Origin: Thermocladium modestius JCM 10088
GTDB lineage: Archaea; Thermoproteota; Thermoprotei; Thermoproteales; Thermocladiaceae
Direction: 5' to 3'
Length of the DNA: 64,000 nucleotides
Assembly (NCBI GenBank): GCA_001315925.1
Contig: BBBF01000003.1
Coordinates: forward strand, 1 to 64,000
A program made the position numbers and the translations under genes. Shown piece by piece: positions 54,017-64,000 of this stretch. The stretch's first letter is position 1, and each line of letters begins with the position of its first letter. The notes beneath the pieces are model-generated. The model was not told where the DNA came from, did no database searches, and saw nothing but the letters and a program-made list of their open reading frames with translations.

Positions 54017-54544
54017 CCATCGCCGGGCTCGGCTGCCTCATCAACAATACTTCATTTAAGCTAAGCGTTTGCTTTTCCCTCTTGCGAGGAAGAATAGATG
54101 TTCTCCCGCTCATTTTTGCTCTAGATGGAAAGGACATCGCCTCCCACGTTTATAAATGTTTTGAACTGGAAACATGTAGCAAAAATCAGGTCCAGCCAGG
54201 CCTAGTTTTAAATTCCCTCTAACTACGCCCATCCCCCCCCAATCACCTTAAGTACACCGCCAGAACTTAAGTTAACTTACATTATTGCATCTCTCTAATA
54301 AACTAATGCTCTATAAAATCATAGAACCCCATGCTCGCAAGAGGTTTATACGTGGCCTAAACCCATTGTGTATTCGACATAATCGTTACCAAAAATTGGA
54401 CACGCAAATTAGGAAGAGAAGATCCCAATGCTAATACATCAAGCTTTGCTCAACGATTGATTACAATGCCTAGGGCTTAGAAGAAGGGTTCGGTCTGATT
54501 AATAGGACAGGCAATAGGCCTTGCCTTTCAAGATAGGGAGAGTT
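54017..54544. other. intergenic stretch with no supported gene
   Basis: About 530 nt between the aCPSF1 start and the tnpB relic. It is AT-rich, contains the aCPSF1 promoter on its left (the start region at 54016) and inverted ACTTAAG/CTTAAGT words near 54245-54275. I see no ORF with codon bias, RNA fold or repeat I can support. Confidence 0.4.
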
Positions 54545-54548
54545 TAAA

Positions 54549-54790
54549 ATGTGGAACGCAACATTTCTACGTCCTACCTCGGTCAATCTCTGGGAGCGGG
54601 GGGGCCAGCTGTTCCTCTCAATACTTAGGAAGGGCACCGCTCAAGAAGGGGGGGTTGGCATTATTGTTTCAACTATTAAGAAGCCCTTATCATTCCTCGT
54701 GTTGTACATCGTGAAATATAGTCCATTAAGGGATCATGAGAGCCTTAGGGGGGGGATCTCCGCTTCGTAGGATAGGGAAGGGGGGGCTGG
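54549..54790 (+). pseudogene. tnpB: decayed tnpB 3' end with right-end remnant
   Basis: Translates as GIIVSTIKKPLSFLVLY, matching GIVVSTVKKPLSFLVLH at the C-terminus of the intact tnpB, then diverged right-end sequence (GTCCATTAAGGGATC...). Upstream of 54640 no RuvC domain remains. It is a truncated IS605 copy. Confidence 0.75.
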
Positions 54791-54853
54791 CGAGACCTTA
54801 GTATATAGAAAATGAAGTAGGCCTTGAGCGATCAGGAAAGAATCAATTAATAG

Positions 54854-54972
54854 TGGGGCCGCCGGGATTTGAACCCGGGATCACCGACGCTCTGGATCGC
54901 TTGGAGCCAACGCTCCACGGGGCTTGTGCCCCCCCAGGCCGGTATCCTTTTTCCAAGCTAGACTACGGCCCC
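54854..54972 (-). tRNA. tRNA-Pro(GGG) with intron
   Basis: Minus strand: acceptor GGGGCCG (54972-54966), D arm GTCTAGCTTGG...GGAT, anticodon stem CCGGC, loop CTGGG, an intron from about position 37 (GGGGCACAAGCCCC to CCAGAG), then stem GTCGG, variable TGATC, T arm CCGGG-TTCAAAT-CCCGG, acceptor CGGCCCC and A73. Anticodon GGG. Stems pair fully apart from one G-U. CCA is not encoded. The C7 at 54969-54975 shows three extra Cs at the 5' end, and the C7 at 54929-54935 lies at the loop/intron border, so the intron size is uncertain. TATA-like ATTAAAAATT (about 55003) sits 31 nt upstream. Confidence 0.9.
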
Positions 54973-55072
54973 CCCTCAGCGAAGCGGCATCCTTGGCAAT
55001 TTTTAATCTTTACGTTAATGAAAAAGTGAAATTACGCATAATTCTACGGTTAAATGGATGGAATATGCGGGA

Positions 55073-57337
<2,265 letters not shown>

Positions 57338-57465
57338 GCGTAAGCCATATCTAGGAATTATTTAAACTTACCTTCAGCATTTTCGGGAGCAATCAATATA
57401 AATCTCAATAGTCGTACAAGCCGGCATAGCCCAAGCCTTTCCGTGGGAGGTAATGAGGCCCCCCA

Positions 57466-58246
57466 TCATGCTAGGACCAGCGTTACGATGAATCTGCTGA
57501 ATGCATCGTTCATGTATTGAGCCCCCCCAAATGCATGAATGTTCATATTGCTTTCCATTATGGCGTCCTCCACGTACTCGCTTAGGTAGGAGGGATATAT
57601 CAGTACGACCCGCCCGCCGGGCTTAATCGCCTCCTCCGCCTCTCTTATCAATGAATAATAAATATTATCTAGCCTGGAGTTAACTGTGTGAATTCTATTA
57701 AACGGTGGATCCGTCACCACCGCATCGAATGCCCTTCCTCGAAACGGCATTATTGTGGCATCCCCCCCCTGATCTCGGCTTGAGTCTCGTTGGATATATC
57801 CATGGAGATCACATCTATTCCAAGGACCTTGCCTACCATGCCTATCGTGTTGAAGCCGGAGAATGGATCCAGCGCGCGATCGCCGCGGCCCAACCCGGCC
57901 AGATTCACCATCAACATAGCGATCTCAACGTCTAGGTGGGGGGGAGCCTTGGGGGGGTCATTGAACAAGAATCGCCGCCTCCTGTATATCTCCCTTCCTT
58001 TTTCATCGAATGCCCTCCTGGTCAGTATGAGCCGCGGCAATACCTTGGTCAAGTCGCTGCCTTTGGCTTCTATCCACGCCTCGTAGCCCTTATTTTCAAT
58101 TATCTTAATGCCCGTCCCCCCCTCCCTCTTCGTCACCGCCATTAATTCCTTAATTGGCAAGTCCTTCCCCACTATATTTCTGAACTCCAGCCTGGCCTTT
58201 ATCTTGTCTCCCCCCCCTCTCCCATCAATGCCAAGGCACGGCCCAT
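57466..58246 (-). CDS. RNA (guanine-N2)-type methyltransferase, Trm-G10-like
   Basis: About 260 residues. SAM motif LDPFSGFNTIGMVGKVLG and the catalytic DPPF (VVTDPPFNRIHTV) place it with the THUMP-associated N2-guanosine RNA methylases such as aTrmG10 (m2,2G10 of tRNA) and Trm14. The N-terminus is short and only a partial THUMP-like part is visible (LEFRNIVGKDLPIKELMAVTKREG), so the exact target is inferred. Start ATG 58246 (MGRALALMGEG). Frame changes at 57464, 57762 and 58208. Confidence 0.75.
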
Positions 58247-58300
58247 TATTGGAGCATCGCAATAAGAATTTAAAAATCTGAATAATATTTTTTCACGCAT

Positions 58301-58708
58301 ATGCGTAGGATAAAGGTGATAGTAGCTAAGCTGGGATTGGATGGCCATGATAGGGGGGGAGCCAAGGTAATAGCCAGGGCGTTGGCGGAGGCAGGCATGG
58401 ATGTGGTTTACACAGGCATGAGGCAGACGCCTCGCCAAGTGGTTGAAACTGCAGTGCAGGAAGATGCAGACGTGGTGGGCATCAGCATTCTCTCAGGCTC
58501 CCATTTAGAGCTTGTGAAGGAGTTGATGGATGAGATGAGGAGGAGAGGCATCGATATCCCCCCCGTCATGGTGGGAGGCATAATACCTCCAGAGGATGAG
58601 GAATCGCTTAAGCAAATGGGGGGGGTGGCCGAGGTATTCGGCCCCGGCACTCCATTATCGATTATAGTGGATAAGGTAAGGTCGCTTGCGGCGGTGAGGA
58701 GGGTTTGA
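58301..58708 (+). CDS. methylmalonyl-CoA mutase, small (cobalamin-binding) subunit
   Basis: About 133 residues. B12-binding motif GLDGHDRGAKVIARAL (DxHxxG), then DADVVGISILSGSHLELVKELM and MVGGIIPPEDEESLKQMGVAEVFGPGT. Partner of the large subunit at 27183-28868. ATG overlap with meaB (TGATG) begins the mutase accessory operon. G tracts at 58350 and 58618 shift the frame. Confidence 0.93.
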   Translation: MRRIKVIVAKLGLDGHDRGGAKVIARALAEAGMDVVYTGMRQTPRQVVETAVQEDADVVGISILSGSHLELVKELMDEMRRRGIDIPPVMVGGIIPPEDEESLKQMGGVAEVFGPGTPLSIIVDKVRSLAAVRRV

Positions 58709-59592
58709 TGGAGGCCGCAATGAAGTGGGATAAGCAAGCCATATCCAAGTTAATATCCCTAATAGAGGACGGTAAGGAATTGGATTACGAGCCTGTCAGG
58801 AGGAGCAGGGTGGTGGGGGGATAACGGGTCCTCCTGGCGCCGGCAAAAGCACGTTGATATATGCCATGATGAAGATGCTGCCCCGCGATTTAAAGTTGGC
58901 CGCCCTAACAATAGATCCCACGAGCCCCCCCTTCAGCGGCGGGTCATTTATGGGCAATAGGATAAGAATGCAGGACCTCTCCGATCGTCCTAACATATTC
59001 ATAAGGAGCCTGGCCACTCATGGAAGCAGGGGGGGCGGCCTTTCGTACGAAGCCATCTCCACCGTGAATTTATTGGAGTACGTGGGTGCCGACTACATAT
59101 TCCTAGAAACGGTGGGCGCGGGCAGGTAGATACGGATGTTAGGAAGATAGTTGACACCGTGGTGGTTCTATTGCCTCCCTTGGCCGGGGGACGAGATACA
59201 AGCATTGAAGATGGGATTGATGGAGATCGGGGGACATCTACGTGGCCAGCAAGGGCGACTCTCCGGAGTCGGATAAGGTGCTTCTGGATATAGAGGCAAT
59301 GTTGCGGATGGTTGCTCCAAGGGCATGGGCCCCCCCAAGTCCCTTAAGGTATCTCCCCCCCTGTACGGCCAAGGAGTGCCCGAGTTAATGAAGGCCATAG
59401 AAGAACATCACAATTACTTGGAGAGCAATGGATTATTGGTAAACATATTGAGCAACAGGCTTGAATTGATGATGCGATTACACGCCCAAGCATTGCTCGA
59501 TGAATTGATAGAGAAGAGCATCGAACTGCGCGAGGTGAGGAAAGGCTCATTAAGGCCCAGGGAGGCCGCGGCTAGGGTGATGGGGGGGCTAA
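58708..59592 (+). CDS. meaB: MeaB/ArgK GTPase, mutase chaperone
   Basis: G3E GTPase that loads and protects cobalamin on methylmalonyl-CoA mutase. About 290 residues: Walker A GPPGAGKSTL, TIDPTSPFSGGSFMGNRIRM, ETVGAGQVDTDV, and a C-terminal dimerisation arm (LRPREAAARVMG). Frame changes at 58815, 58923, 59030, 59120-59200 and 59331-59357. Coupled to the small mutase subunit upstream and to the epimerase start downstream (13-nt overlap). Confidence 0.9.
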
Positions 59593-60003
59593 GGGTCCGC
59601 GGCTGGACCACGTGGCAGTGGCCGCTAGGGACGCCGAGTCATTGATAGGGAAGCTGACGGCGTTGGGAATGAGGAAGATAGGGGGGGAGGAGGTGGTTGA
59701 GGAGCAGGGAGTCAAGGTAGTGATGCTGGGGGGGCTATCTAACTCCAGGGTGGAGGTGTTGATTCCGTTAGGCGAGGACAGTACCGTGGCCAGGTTCCTG
59801 GAGAGACGCGAGGGCGTTCATCATCTGGCTATCTTGGTGGATGATCTGGATGAGTTCAGGAAGGTGGCTTCCAGCATTGGGTTGGAGTTCTTACCCGTCT
59901 CCAGCAAGGGAGCAGAAGGATCCAGGGTGCCTTCATAAACCCAAAGGGATTGGGCGGCGTCTTGTTGGAGGTGGTGGAGAAGAAAGATGAGCACAAAATT
60001 TAA
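59580..60003 (+). CDS. mce: methylmalonyl-CoA epimerase
   Basis: Vicinal-oxygen-chelate epimerase of about 138 residues, converting the 2S and 2R forms for the mutase. RLDHVAVAARDAES, HHLAILVDDLDEFRKVASSIG (second metal His) and NPKGLGGVLLEVVEKK give the VOC metal site. Overlaps meaB by 13 nt: ATG at 59580 needs the G7 run at 59582 shortened to G5. Other frame changes at 59682, 59725 and 59930. Confidence 0.9.
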
Positions 60004-60030
60004 AATGAGCAAATATAAGATGCGCCCGCA

Positions 60031-60492
60031 ATGGTTTCGCAAGCCAAGAAATTGATAAGCAGGGCATTGGGAGAGGCATCGTCGCGCATAAAGGTATCGC
60101 CCGAGGCCGCTGATAGGCTGGCCGAGGTTGCCACTAGATCCGATGCTAGGTCCTTATTGAAGGAGGGAGTGGTAACGGTGGAGCCCAAGAGAGGAAATAG
60201 CAGGGGGGGACGCTGGAGGCTTCTGCATGAAAAGAAGAGGAATGGAAGAAGGAGGGGGGGGCAAGGCAAGCGGAGGGGGGGCCCTAAGTCGGCCAGGATG
60301 AATGAAAGGAGACAGTGGATTAATAGGGTTAGGAACATGAGAAGATTTCTGAATTACTTGAAGCATAAAGGCACCATAGATTCCAAGACCTGGCGTAGGC
60401 TTTATCTTATGGTTAAGGGAGGCTACTTCGAGTCGCTGTCCAGCCTTCGTGCATATATGATTCAGAACCATATAATAGAGGGAGGCAGGTGA
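60031..60492 (+). CDS. rpl19e: ribosomal protein L19e
   Basis: About 150 residues, very basic. AKKLISRALGEASSRIKVSPEAADRLAEVATRSDARSLLKEGVV and the C-terminal MRRFLNYLKHKGTIDSKTWRRLYLMVKGGYF match L19e. G tracts (60206, 60253, 60275) fall in a Gly/Arg-rich loop and are multiples that keep the frame. It is followed after 6 nt by rpl18; in other archaea S5, L30 and L15 would come next, but here an alcohol dehydrogenase converges. Confidence 0.93.
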   Translation: MVSQAKKLISRALGEASSRIKVSPEAADRLAEVATRSDARSLLKEGVVTVEPKRGNSRGGRWRLLHEKKRNGRRRGGQGKRRGGPKSARMNERRQWINRVRNMRRFLNYLKHKGTIDSKTWRRLYLMVKGGYFESLSSLRAYMIQNHIIEGGR

Positions 60493-60498
60493 TCCGGA

Positions 60499-61110
60499 GT
60501 GGCTAATGGAGGTATGTATAAGGTTAAGTTCAGGAGGAGAAGGGAGGGCAAGACCAATTACAAGAAGAGGGCAGTGATGGTTATAAGCGGCAAGAATAGG
60601 CTGGTCGTGAGGAGGACCAACAGATATATAATAACTCAGATAATCCAAGCAAGGCCAGAGGGGGACGTTACGTTGGTGTCCGCCACCAGCAAGGATTTAA
60701 GGAAGTTTGGATGGAAAGGTGGATTGAAGAACCTACCCGCCGCCTATTTAACGGGATTTCTATTGGGGAAGCGAGCGTTGTCGAGGGGATTGGAGAATGC
60801 GGTGCTGGACATAGGTCTCCACGTGCCGATGGCTGGGGGGGCCAGGGTATTCGCCGCCGCTAAGGGCGCGATAGATGCCGGCATGGAGATTCCCCAAAGC
60901 GAGGATTCATTTCCAAGCGAGGATAGGATAAGCGGGAAGCACATAGCGGATTACGCATCCAGCATGGCAAGCGACGAGGAGAAGCTGAAAAGCAGGTTCT
61001 CGGATTACTTTAGGAATGGATTGAATCCCGGCGACGTAGTTGAGAATTTCGAGGAGACAAAGAAGAAGATAGAGGAGCAGGTAAAGGCCGAGGCTAAGGC
61101 CGAGGCCTAA
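60499..61110 (+). CDS. rpl18: ribosomal protein uL18 (L18p)
   Basis: About 203 residues. [43 protein letters not shown] binds 5S rRNA; later [24 protein letters not shown] and [26 protein letters not shown] are family hallmarks. Starts at GTG 60499, or ATG 60514 (MYKVKFRRR). Ends with a Lys/Glu-rich tail common in archaeal L18. Stop overlaps the convergent dehydrogenase by four bases. Confidence 0.94.
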   Translation: MANGGMYKVKFRRRREGKTNYKKRAVMVISGKNRLVVRRTNRYIITQIIQARPEGDVTLVSATSKDLRKFGWKGGLKNLPAAYLTGFLLGKRALSRGLENAVLDIGLHVPMAGGARVFAAAKGAIDAGMEIPQSEDSFPSEDRISGKHIADYASSMASDEEKLKSRFSDYFRNGLNPGDVVENFEETKKKIEEQVKAEAKAEA

Positions 61111-62078
61111 GGAATTAGAACGGCTTTGCCGAGCACCCTTCTATTAATAACGTCATCGATGGCCTTGTTCACGTCCTTCAACTTATACGGGATAAACTCG
61201 GTGTTGATGGCCCCCCCATCGTGGATCAGCTTGACTGCTCCCTAACTTCAGCGGAGGTGTAGGCTGCGGATCCTACTATGCGTTGCTCCCTCATTATGGT
61301 CAACGCGGGCCGCTTTAGGACTATTTCCTGGCCCTCCACGTTGCCTATTAAAACCAAAGTCCCCCCCTCCTTATCCAGGCTGCGGAGTCCCTCATTTATG
61401 GTAGGTGCGCCCACGTTGTCGTATACTATATCTACCTTACCTGGATACCGCTGTCCCTCCAACACCACCTCATCCGCGTATTTCTCTACCTTGGGCTTCT
61501 TCCCGCTAGACGTGACGGCAATCACCTTGGCTCCTAAGGTCTTCAGGTACTGGATCATGTGCATCCCAACGCTTCCGCCAGCCCCCCCGGTCACCATTAC
61601 CTTCCGGCCCCCCCGGGGGATCCGCCAATCGAGCAGCGTGTATTGAAGTGGCTAGGGGGCACGTTGCAGCCGCGTATTTTTCGAATTGCTCATCGGGCAG
61701 CTCGAAGATGTTGCGCGTAGGCACTGCCACTGCCTCCGCGTATCCCCCCCAAGCTTCCCTCGCCCAGGAATGTCAATTCATTGCATAGATTCTCCCTGCC
61801 CGTCCTGCAATAATCGCACTTCCCGCAAGTCACTGCGCCGTAGACCCCCCCAACGGGCTTGTCGTTCAATTCGCCAAACACCTCATGCCCCCCCAAGACT
61901 AGGGGGGGTGGATTAAGCTTGAATCCTCCCCCCTCCATATCACTATGTCGCGACCGCACACTCCGCTGGCCTTGACATTAATTATTGCCTCGCCTGGCCC
62001 AGGCTCGAGATCTATGTATTCCAGCGATAATGGTTTGTTGTACTCGTGCAGGACGGCGGCAAGCGTTTTCCTGCCCAT
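61107..62078 (-). CDS. zinc-dependent alcohol dehydrogenase (MDR family)
   Basis: About 320 residues. Catalytic zinc ligands GVCGRDI and GHEVFGE, structural zinc site [15 protein letters not shown], and Rossmann motif [28 protein letters not shown]. Similar enzymes in crenarchaea act on alcohols or serve as acryloyl-CoA reductase in carbon-fixation pathways; the neighbouring methylmalonyl-CoA genes make the latter tempting but unproved. Frame broken at C/G tracts 61211, 61363, 61582, 61608, 61745, 61848, 61892 and 61903. Confidence 0.82.
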
Positions 62079-62118
62079 GTATTAATCATTCCGGCATTAT
62101 TTAAAGGATTTTGGCCGC

Positions 62119-62350
62119 CCTCCATGAGTAGATAATCATAACCCCCCCCTTCTGTGGCATTGGTCTAAGGTCCTACCCGGGCCTCGTCGCATGGTTCCTC
62201 ACAGGCCCCTATTTGGACCAACGTCCCCCCCTTCCGGCTTTACCCGTCGGGTCGCCCCGAGGGACCCATGCGAGTAGGGGGGGGAGTTTCCTGAGGCCGC
62301 CCGTCGCCGTGACGGCCCCCCCGCGCATTGCGATTATCTACCCATGGAGG
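62119..62350 (-). ncRNA. rnpB: RNase P RNA, minimal (type T-like)
   Basis: Minus strand. Its ends form a 19-bp P1 helix: CCTCCATGGGTAGATAATC (from 62350) pairs with GATTATCTACTCATGGAGG (to 62119) with one mismatch. Between lie the conserved CR-I-like CAGGAAACTCC, a P-stem GGGTCCC...GACCCGACGGGTAAAGCC, the GTGAGGAACCATGCGACGAG part, and the CR-V-like AATGCCACAGAAGG. Only about 232 nt, lacking the usual specificity domain, as in Pyrobaculum/Caldivirga type T RNase P. G/C tracts at 62142, 62225, 62277 and 62315 are probably inflated. TATA box CTTATAAAC (62374-62382) is about 27 nt upstream. Confidence 0.85.
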
Positions 62351-62371
62351 CTCATTGCTAGATTGCATGCG

Positions 62372-62382
62372 AGTTTATAAGC
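62372..62382 (-). promoter_or_regulatory. rnpB: TATA box of the RNase P RNA gene
   Basis: Minus-strand GGCTTATAAACTCG is centred about 27 nt upstream of the P1 5' strand at 62350. Confidence 0.6.
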
Positions 62383-62410
62383 CTTCCCGCAAGATATTGT
62401 AAGGCGAATA

Positions 62411-62461
62411 TTCAGCTTGGTATCACTCTTCACGATCTCCGAAATACCAGCTTTCATCACA
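62411..62461 (-). ncRNA. C/D-box guide sRNA
   Basis: Minus strand: C box GTGATGA (62460-62454), spacer AAGCTGGTATTT, D' box CGGA (62441-62438), C' box GTGAAGA (62433-62427), spacer GTGATACCAAG, D box CTGA (62415-62412). Spacing and total of about 50 nt are those of archaeal C/D sRNAs directing 2'-O-methylation. The D' box is one base off consensus. Targets, five bases upstream of D and D', would be in rRNA or tRNA and are not determined here. It lies just upstream of rnpB on the same strand. Confidence 0.6.
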
Positions 62462-62527
62462 AATCACCTGGATAATTCATTGACTTATAAGCGTTTAACC
62501 CGCGGCATAATGGGTAATCTACGACAT

Positions 62528-62964
62528 TCATGCGTTCTTGGGCAGCCTCTTCTCTAGCTCCCCCCCATACGGTAGGGGGGTCTCGATTTCGGTTCCGTCG
62601 GTAGTGACTATGAGGGAGCCCCCATCCTTCATCGCCTCCCACCTGGATATATCTCTCCATTCAATGAAGAGATCCAATCCCTTAGCGATGTTTATGTATA
62701 TACCATTATCATATAGCACGCAGTTTCCAAACGATCCAACAATTCCCCCCACCTCCTCCGCCCCCCCACGGATTTGGAGATCATGATCAATGGATAGATG
62801 ACGGCCACGCCCAATGACAATAATAGCAATCGAGAAAGCCCTTCAACGAATAGAGACGATACCATGAGCAACCCAGTGATTGGAATCACGATGAGCACGA
62901 CCCTCACTCGATCGCCAAGCCCCCCCACCCCCCCTACATCCATTGCAAGCATTGCTTGCGGCAT
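62528..62964 (-). CDS. membrane protein with C-terminal soluble domain, unknown function
   Basis: About 145 residues reconstructed across C tracts at 62763 and 62750: two hydrophobic helices (VVLIVIPITGLLMVSSLFV and LLLLSLGVAVIYPLIMI) then a beta-rich part (GNCVLYDNGIYINIAKGLDLFIEWRDISRWE, SLIVTTDGTEIETPLPYGEL) like a PH-domain protein. No family assigned. Probably ATG 62952 or 62964 as start. Confidence 0.55.
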
Positions 62965-63068
62965 AGCTTATAAACTTACCTCATAAAGGAGTAGAGTCTC
63001 TGGATTTTACTTGAGAGTATAATATCTAATGCGTTTGAAGGCAGTGAAAAATGATTATGATGAATGGC

Positions 63069-64000
63069 CTATTTGCTGAACTTGATTATTATGGCCAACG
63101 CGGCGAGCACCATTAGCATCCCCCCCACAGTGAATGTAAGTGGATTTATTGTGGTGTATATTGTAGATTGAGTTGAGGTTGGCGGTATGCTGGGCGCAGA
63201 CGTGCTCAAGGTCTCGTTTATAGCGGGTACAGATATGGTGTAAGTCACGTTGCAAGCAGCCACTGTTTTTATGAGCTGAAGAACTACGTTGGAGTATGCC
63301 GACGACATCTCGTATAGGTTCAGAGCGGTGCTGAAGTAACTCGAGGCGCCTCCCGTGGAATTCGTGGCGGTGGAGTTGTACTGGCCATACCAATAATCGC
63401 CGTATTGTATATAGGAAAGAGGCAGCAGAGGAGTTGCATTGCATTGCTCCAGCTTACTGGCGGAGTAAAGGGCGAGCTGCCTCACGGTTGAGAGCAGGCC
63501 CGTTTCATACGATGCGGACTGGGACGACATGAATATGAGGTGAAGCATGGTGCTGGTTTCCGATATGACGTCCAAGCTGTTGCTCAATGCCATCAAGTAA
63601 TTGCCCTCGCCGAAGTAGGTCTGGGCATTGCTCACCTCATTCAGCAATTGATTTATCTCGCCGGCGAATAATGCCGATATCCCCCCCTCGGCTTGCGTCA
63701 AGGAGTATAGGTATGTTACCGTGGACTGCGCATACGATAGGTAGTCCTGGGATATCTTGTACAGCAATTGATTAGGTATTGGATACCCCCCCCGCTGATC
63801 CCCCCCTTTAATAATTCGTACCAATACTTAAGGGTTGCCACCCTCACGTACGCCGCCGATAGATTGGCCGCCGCCTCTCCAACGCTGCCTGCGTTTAGGT
63901 CGGACATGGTTTGATTGAGCAGCTGCTGGGCTTGGTATATCCTATCGTACATCCCGACCATGACGTCTATGTTGACGCTGGTCACCGAGGTTTTGTTTAG
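63069..64000 (-). CDS. C-terminal part of a large secreted, membrane-anchored protein
   Basis: Truncated at the window edge; the N-terminus lies to the right. About 310 residues are visible: NIDVMVGMYDRIYQAQQLLNQ helical repeats, many NST/NATP sequons, Tyr-rich segments, a Thr/Ser/Pro stalk (SAPSIPPTSTQSTIYTT), and a C-terminal helix LTFTVGGMLMVLAALAIIIKF followed by Ser-Lys. It is a surface protein held by its C-terminus. Frame changes at C tracts 63787 and 63799. A catalytic domain, if any, is outside the window. Confidence 0.7.

Overview
The window reads as chromosome of a thermophilic crenarchaeon, most likely Thermoproteaceae near Caldivirga, Vulcanisaeta or Thermocladium. Evidence: archaeal information genes throughout (Rpb4, DUF655, LSm, archaeal MAT, XPB-Bax1, NucS, aCPSF1, Cdc48, L19e, L18, TiaS); TATA boxes about 25-30 nt upstream of genes with short or no leaders; a very short RNase P RNA closed by a long P1 helix, as in the minimal type T RNA of that family; intron-bearing tRNAs; and a tRNA gene in two pieces. 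No rRNA gene or CRISPR array was seen.

Layout. 1-5 kb: an IS605-type end, the repair pair xpb-bax1, the 5' half of a split tRNA-Pro(UGG), and an IS605-like tnpB element. 5-16 kb: tiaS, a CDF metal transporter with a palindromic operator, nucS, a secreted SIMPL protein, a UbiD-family decarboxylase, speH, a pseudo-threonine-synthase fused to a winged helix, an MFS carrier, ksgA and rnz. 16-26 kb: uspA, a serine-pathway pair, rpoF-DUF655, a PIN nuclease overlapping nadK, SDR, lsm-mat, DUF460. 26-36 kb: methyltransferase, methylmalonyl-CoA mutase large subunit, a tungstate/molybdate ABC importer, and fixC-fixX-etfB-etfA. 36-50 kb: CBS/HTH regulator, MFS carrier, UbiA/MenA, padR with an ABC exporter, glyS, trmI, glmS with a GlmU-like gene, a 14-TM MFS, a CBS protein. 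50-64 kb: the 3' half of split tRNA-Pro(UGG), a nitrilase operon with two tiny proteins, aCPSF1, a tnpB relic, an intron-containing tRNA-Pro(GGG), cdc48, an RNA methylase, mutase small subunit-meaB-epimerase, rpl19e-rpl18, an alcohol dehydrogenase, RNase P RNA, a C/D-box sRNA, and the end of a secreted protein.

The most striking find is the split tRNA. The piece at 3146-3253 carries the acceptor 5' strand, D region, anticodon stem CACGG and loop CTTGGG. The piece at 50499-50586 carries stem CCGTG, variable and T arms, acceptor 3' strand and an encoded CCA. Their outer flanks are perfectly complementary over 15 nt, and each has its own TATA box. Also notable is the protein at 11574-12708, which has a threonine-synthase fold with Met in place of the PLP lysine and a C-terminal winged helix.

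An important caveat is that G and C runs are abnormal throughout. Many runs conserved protein or RNA structure predicts to be 4-5 nt appear as 6-8 nt, and some of 2-4 nt are one or two short, so most genes change frame at these tracts. The same inflation occurs in structural RNAs (both tRNA-Pro 5' ends), which favours sequencing or assembly error over programmed frameshifting. Gene boundaries below are therefore the reconstructed whole genes spanning the frame changes.
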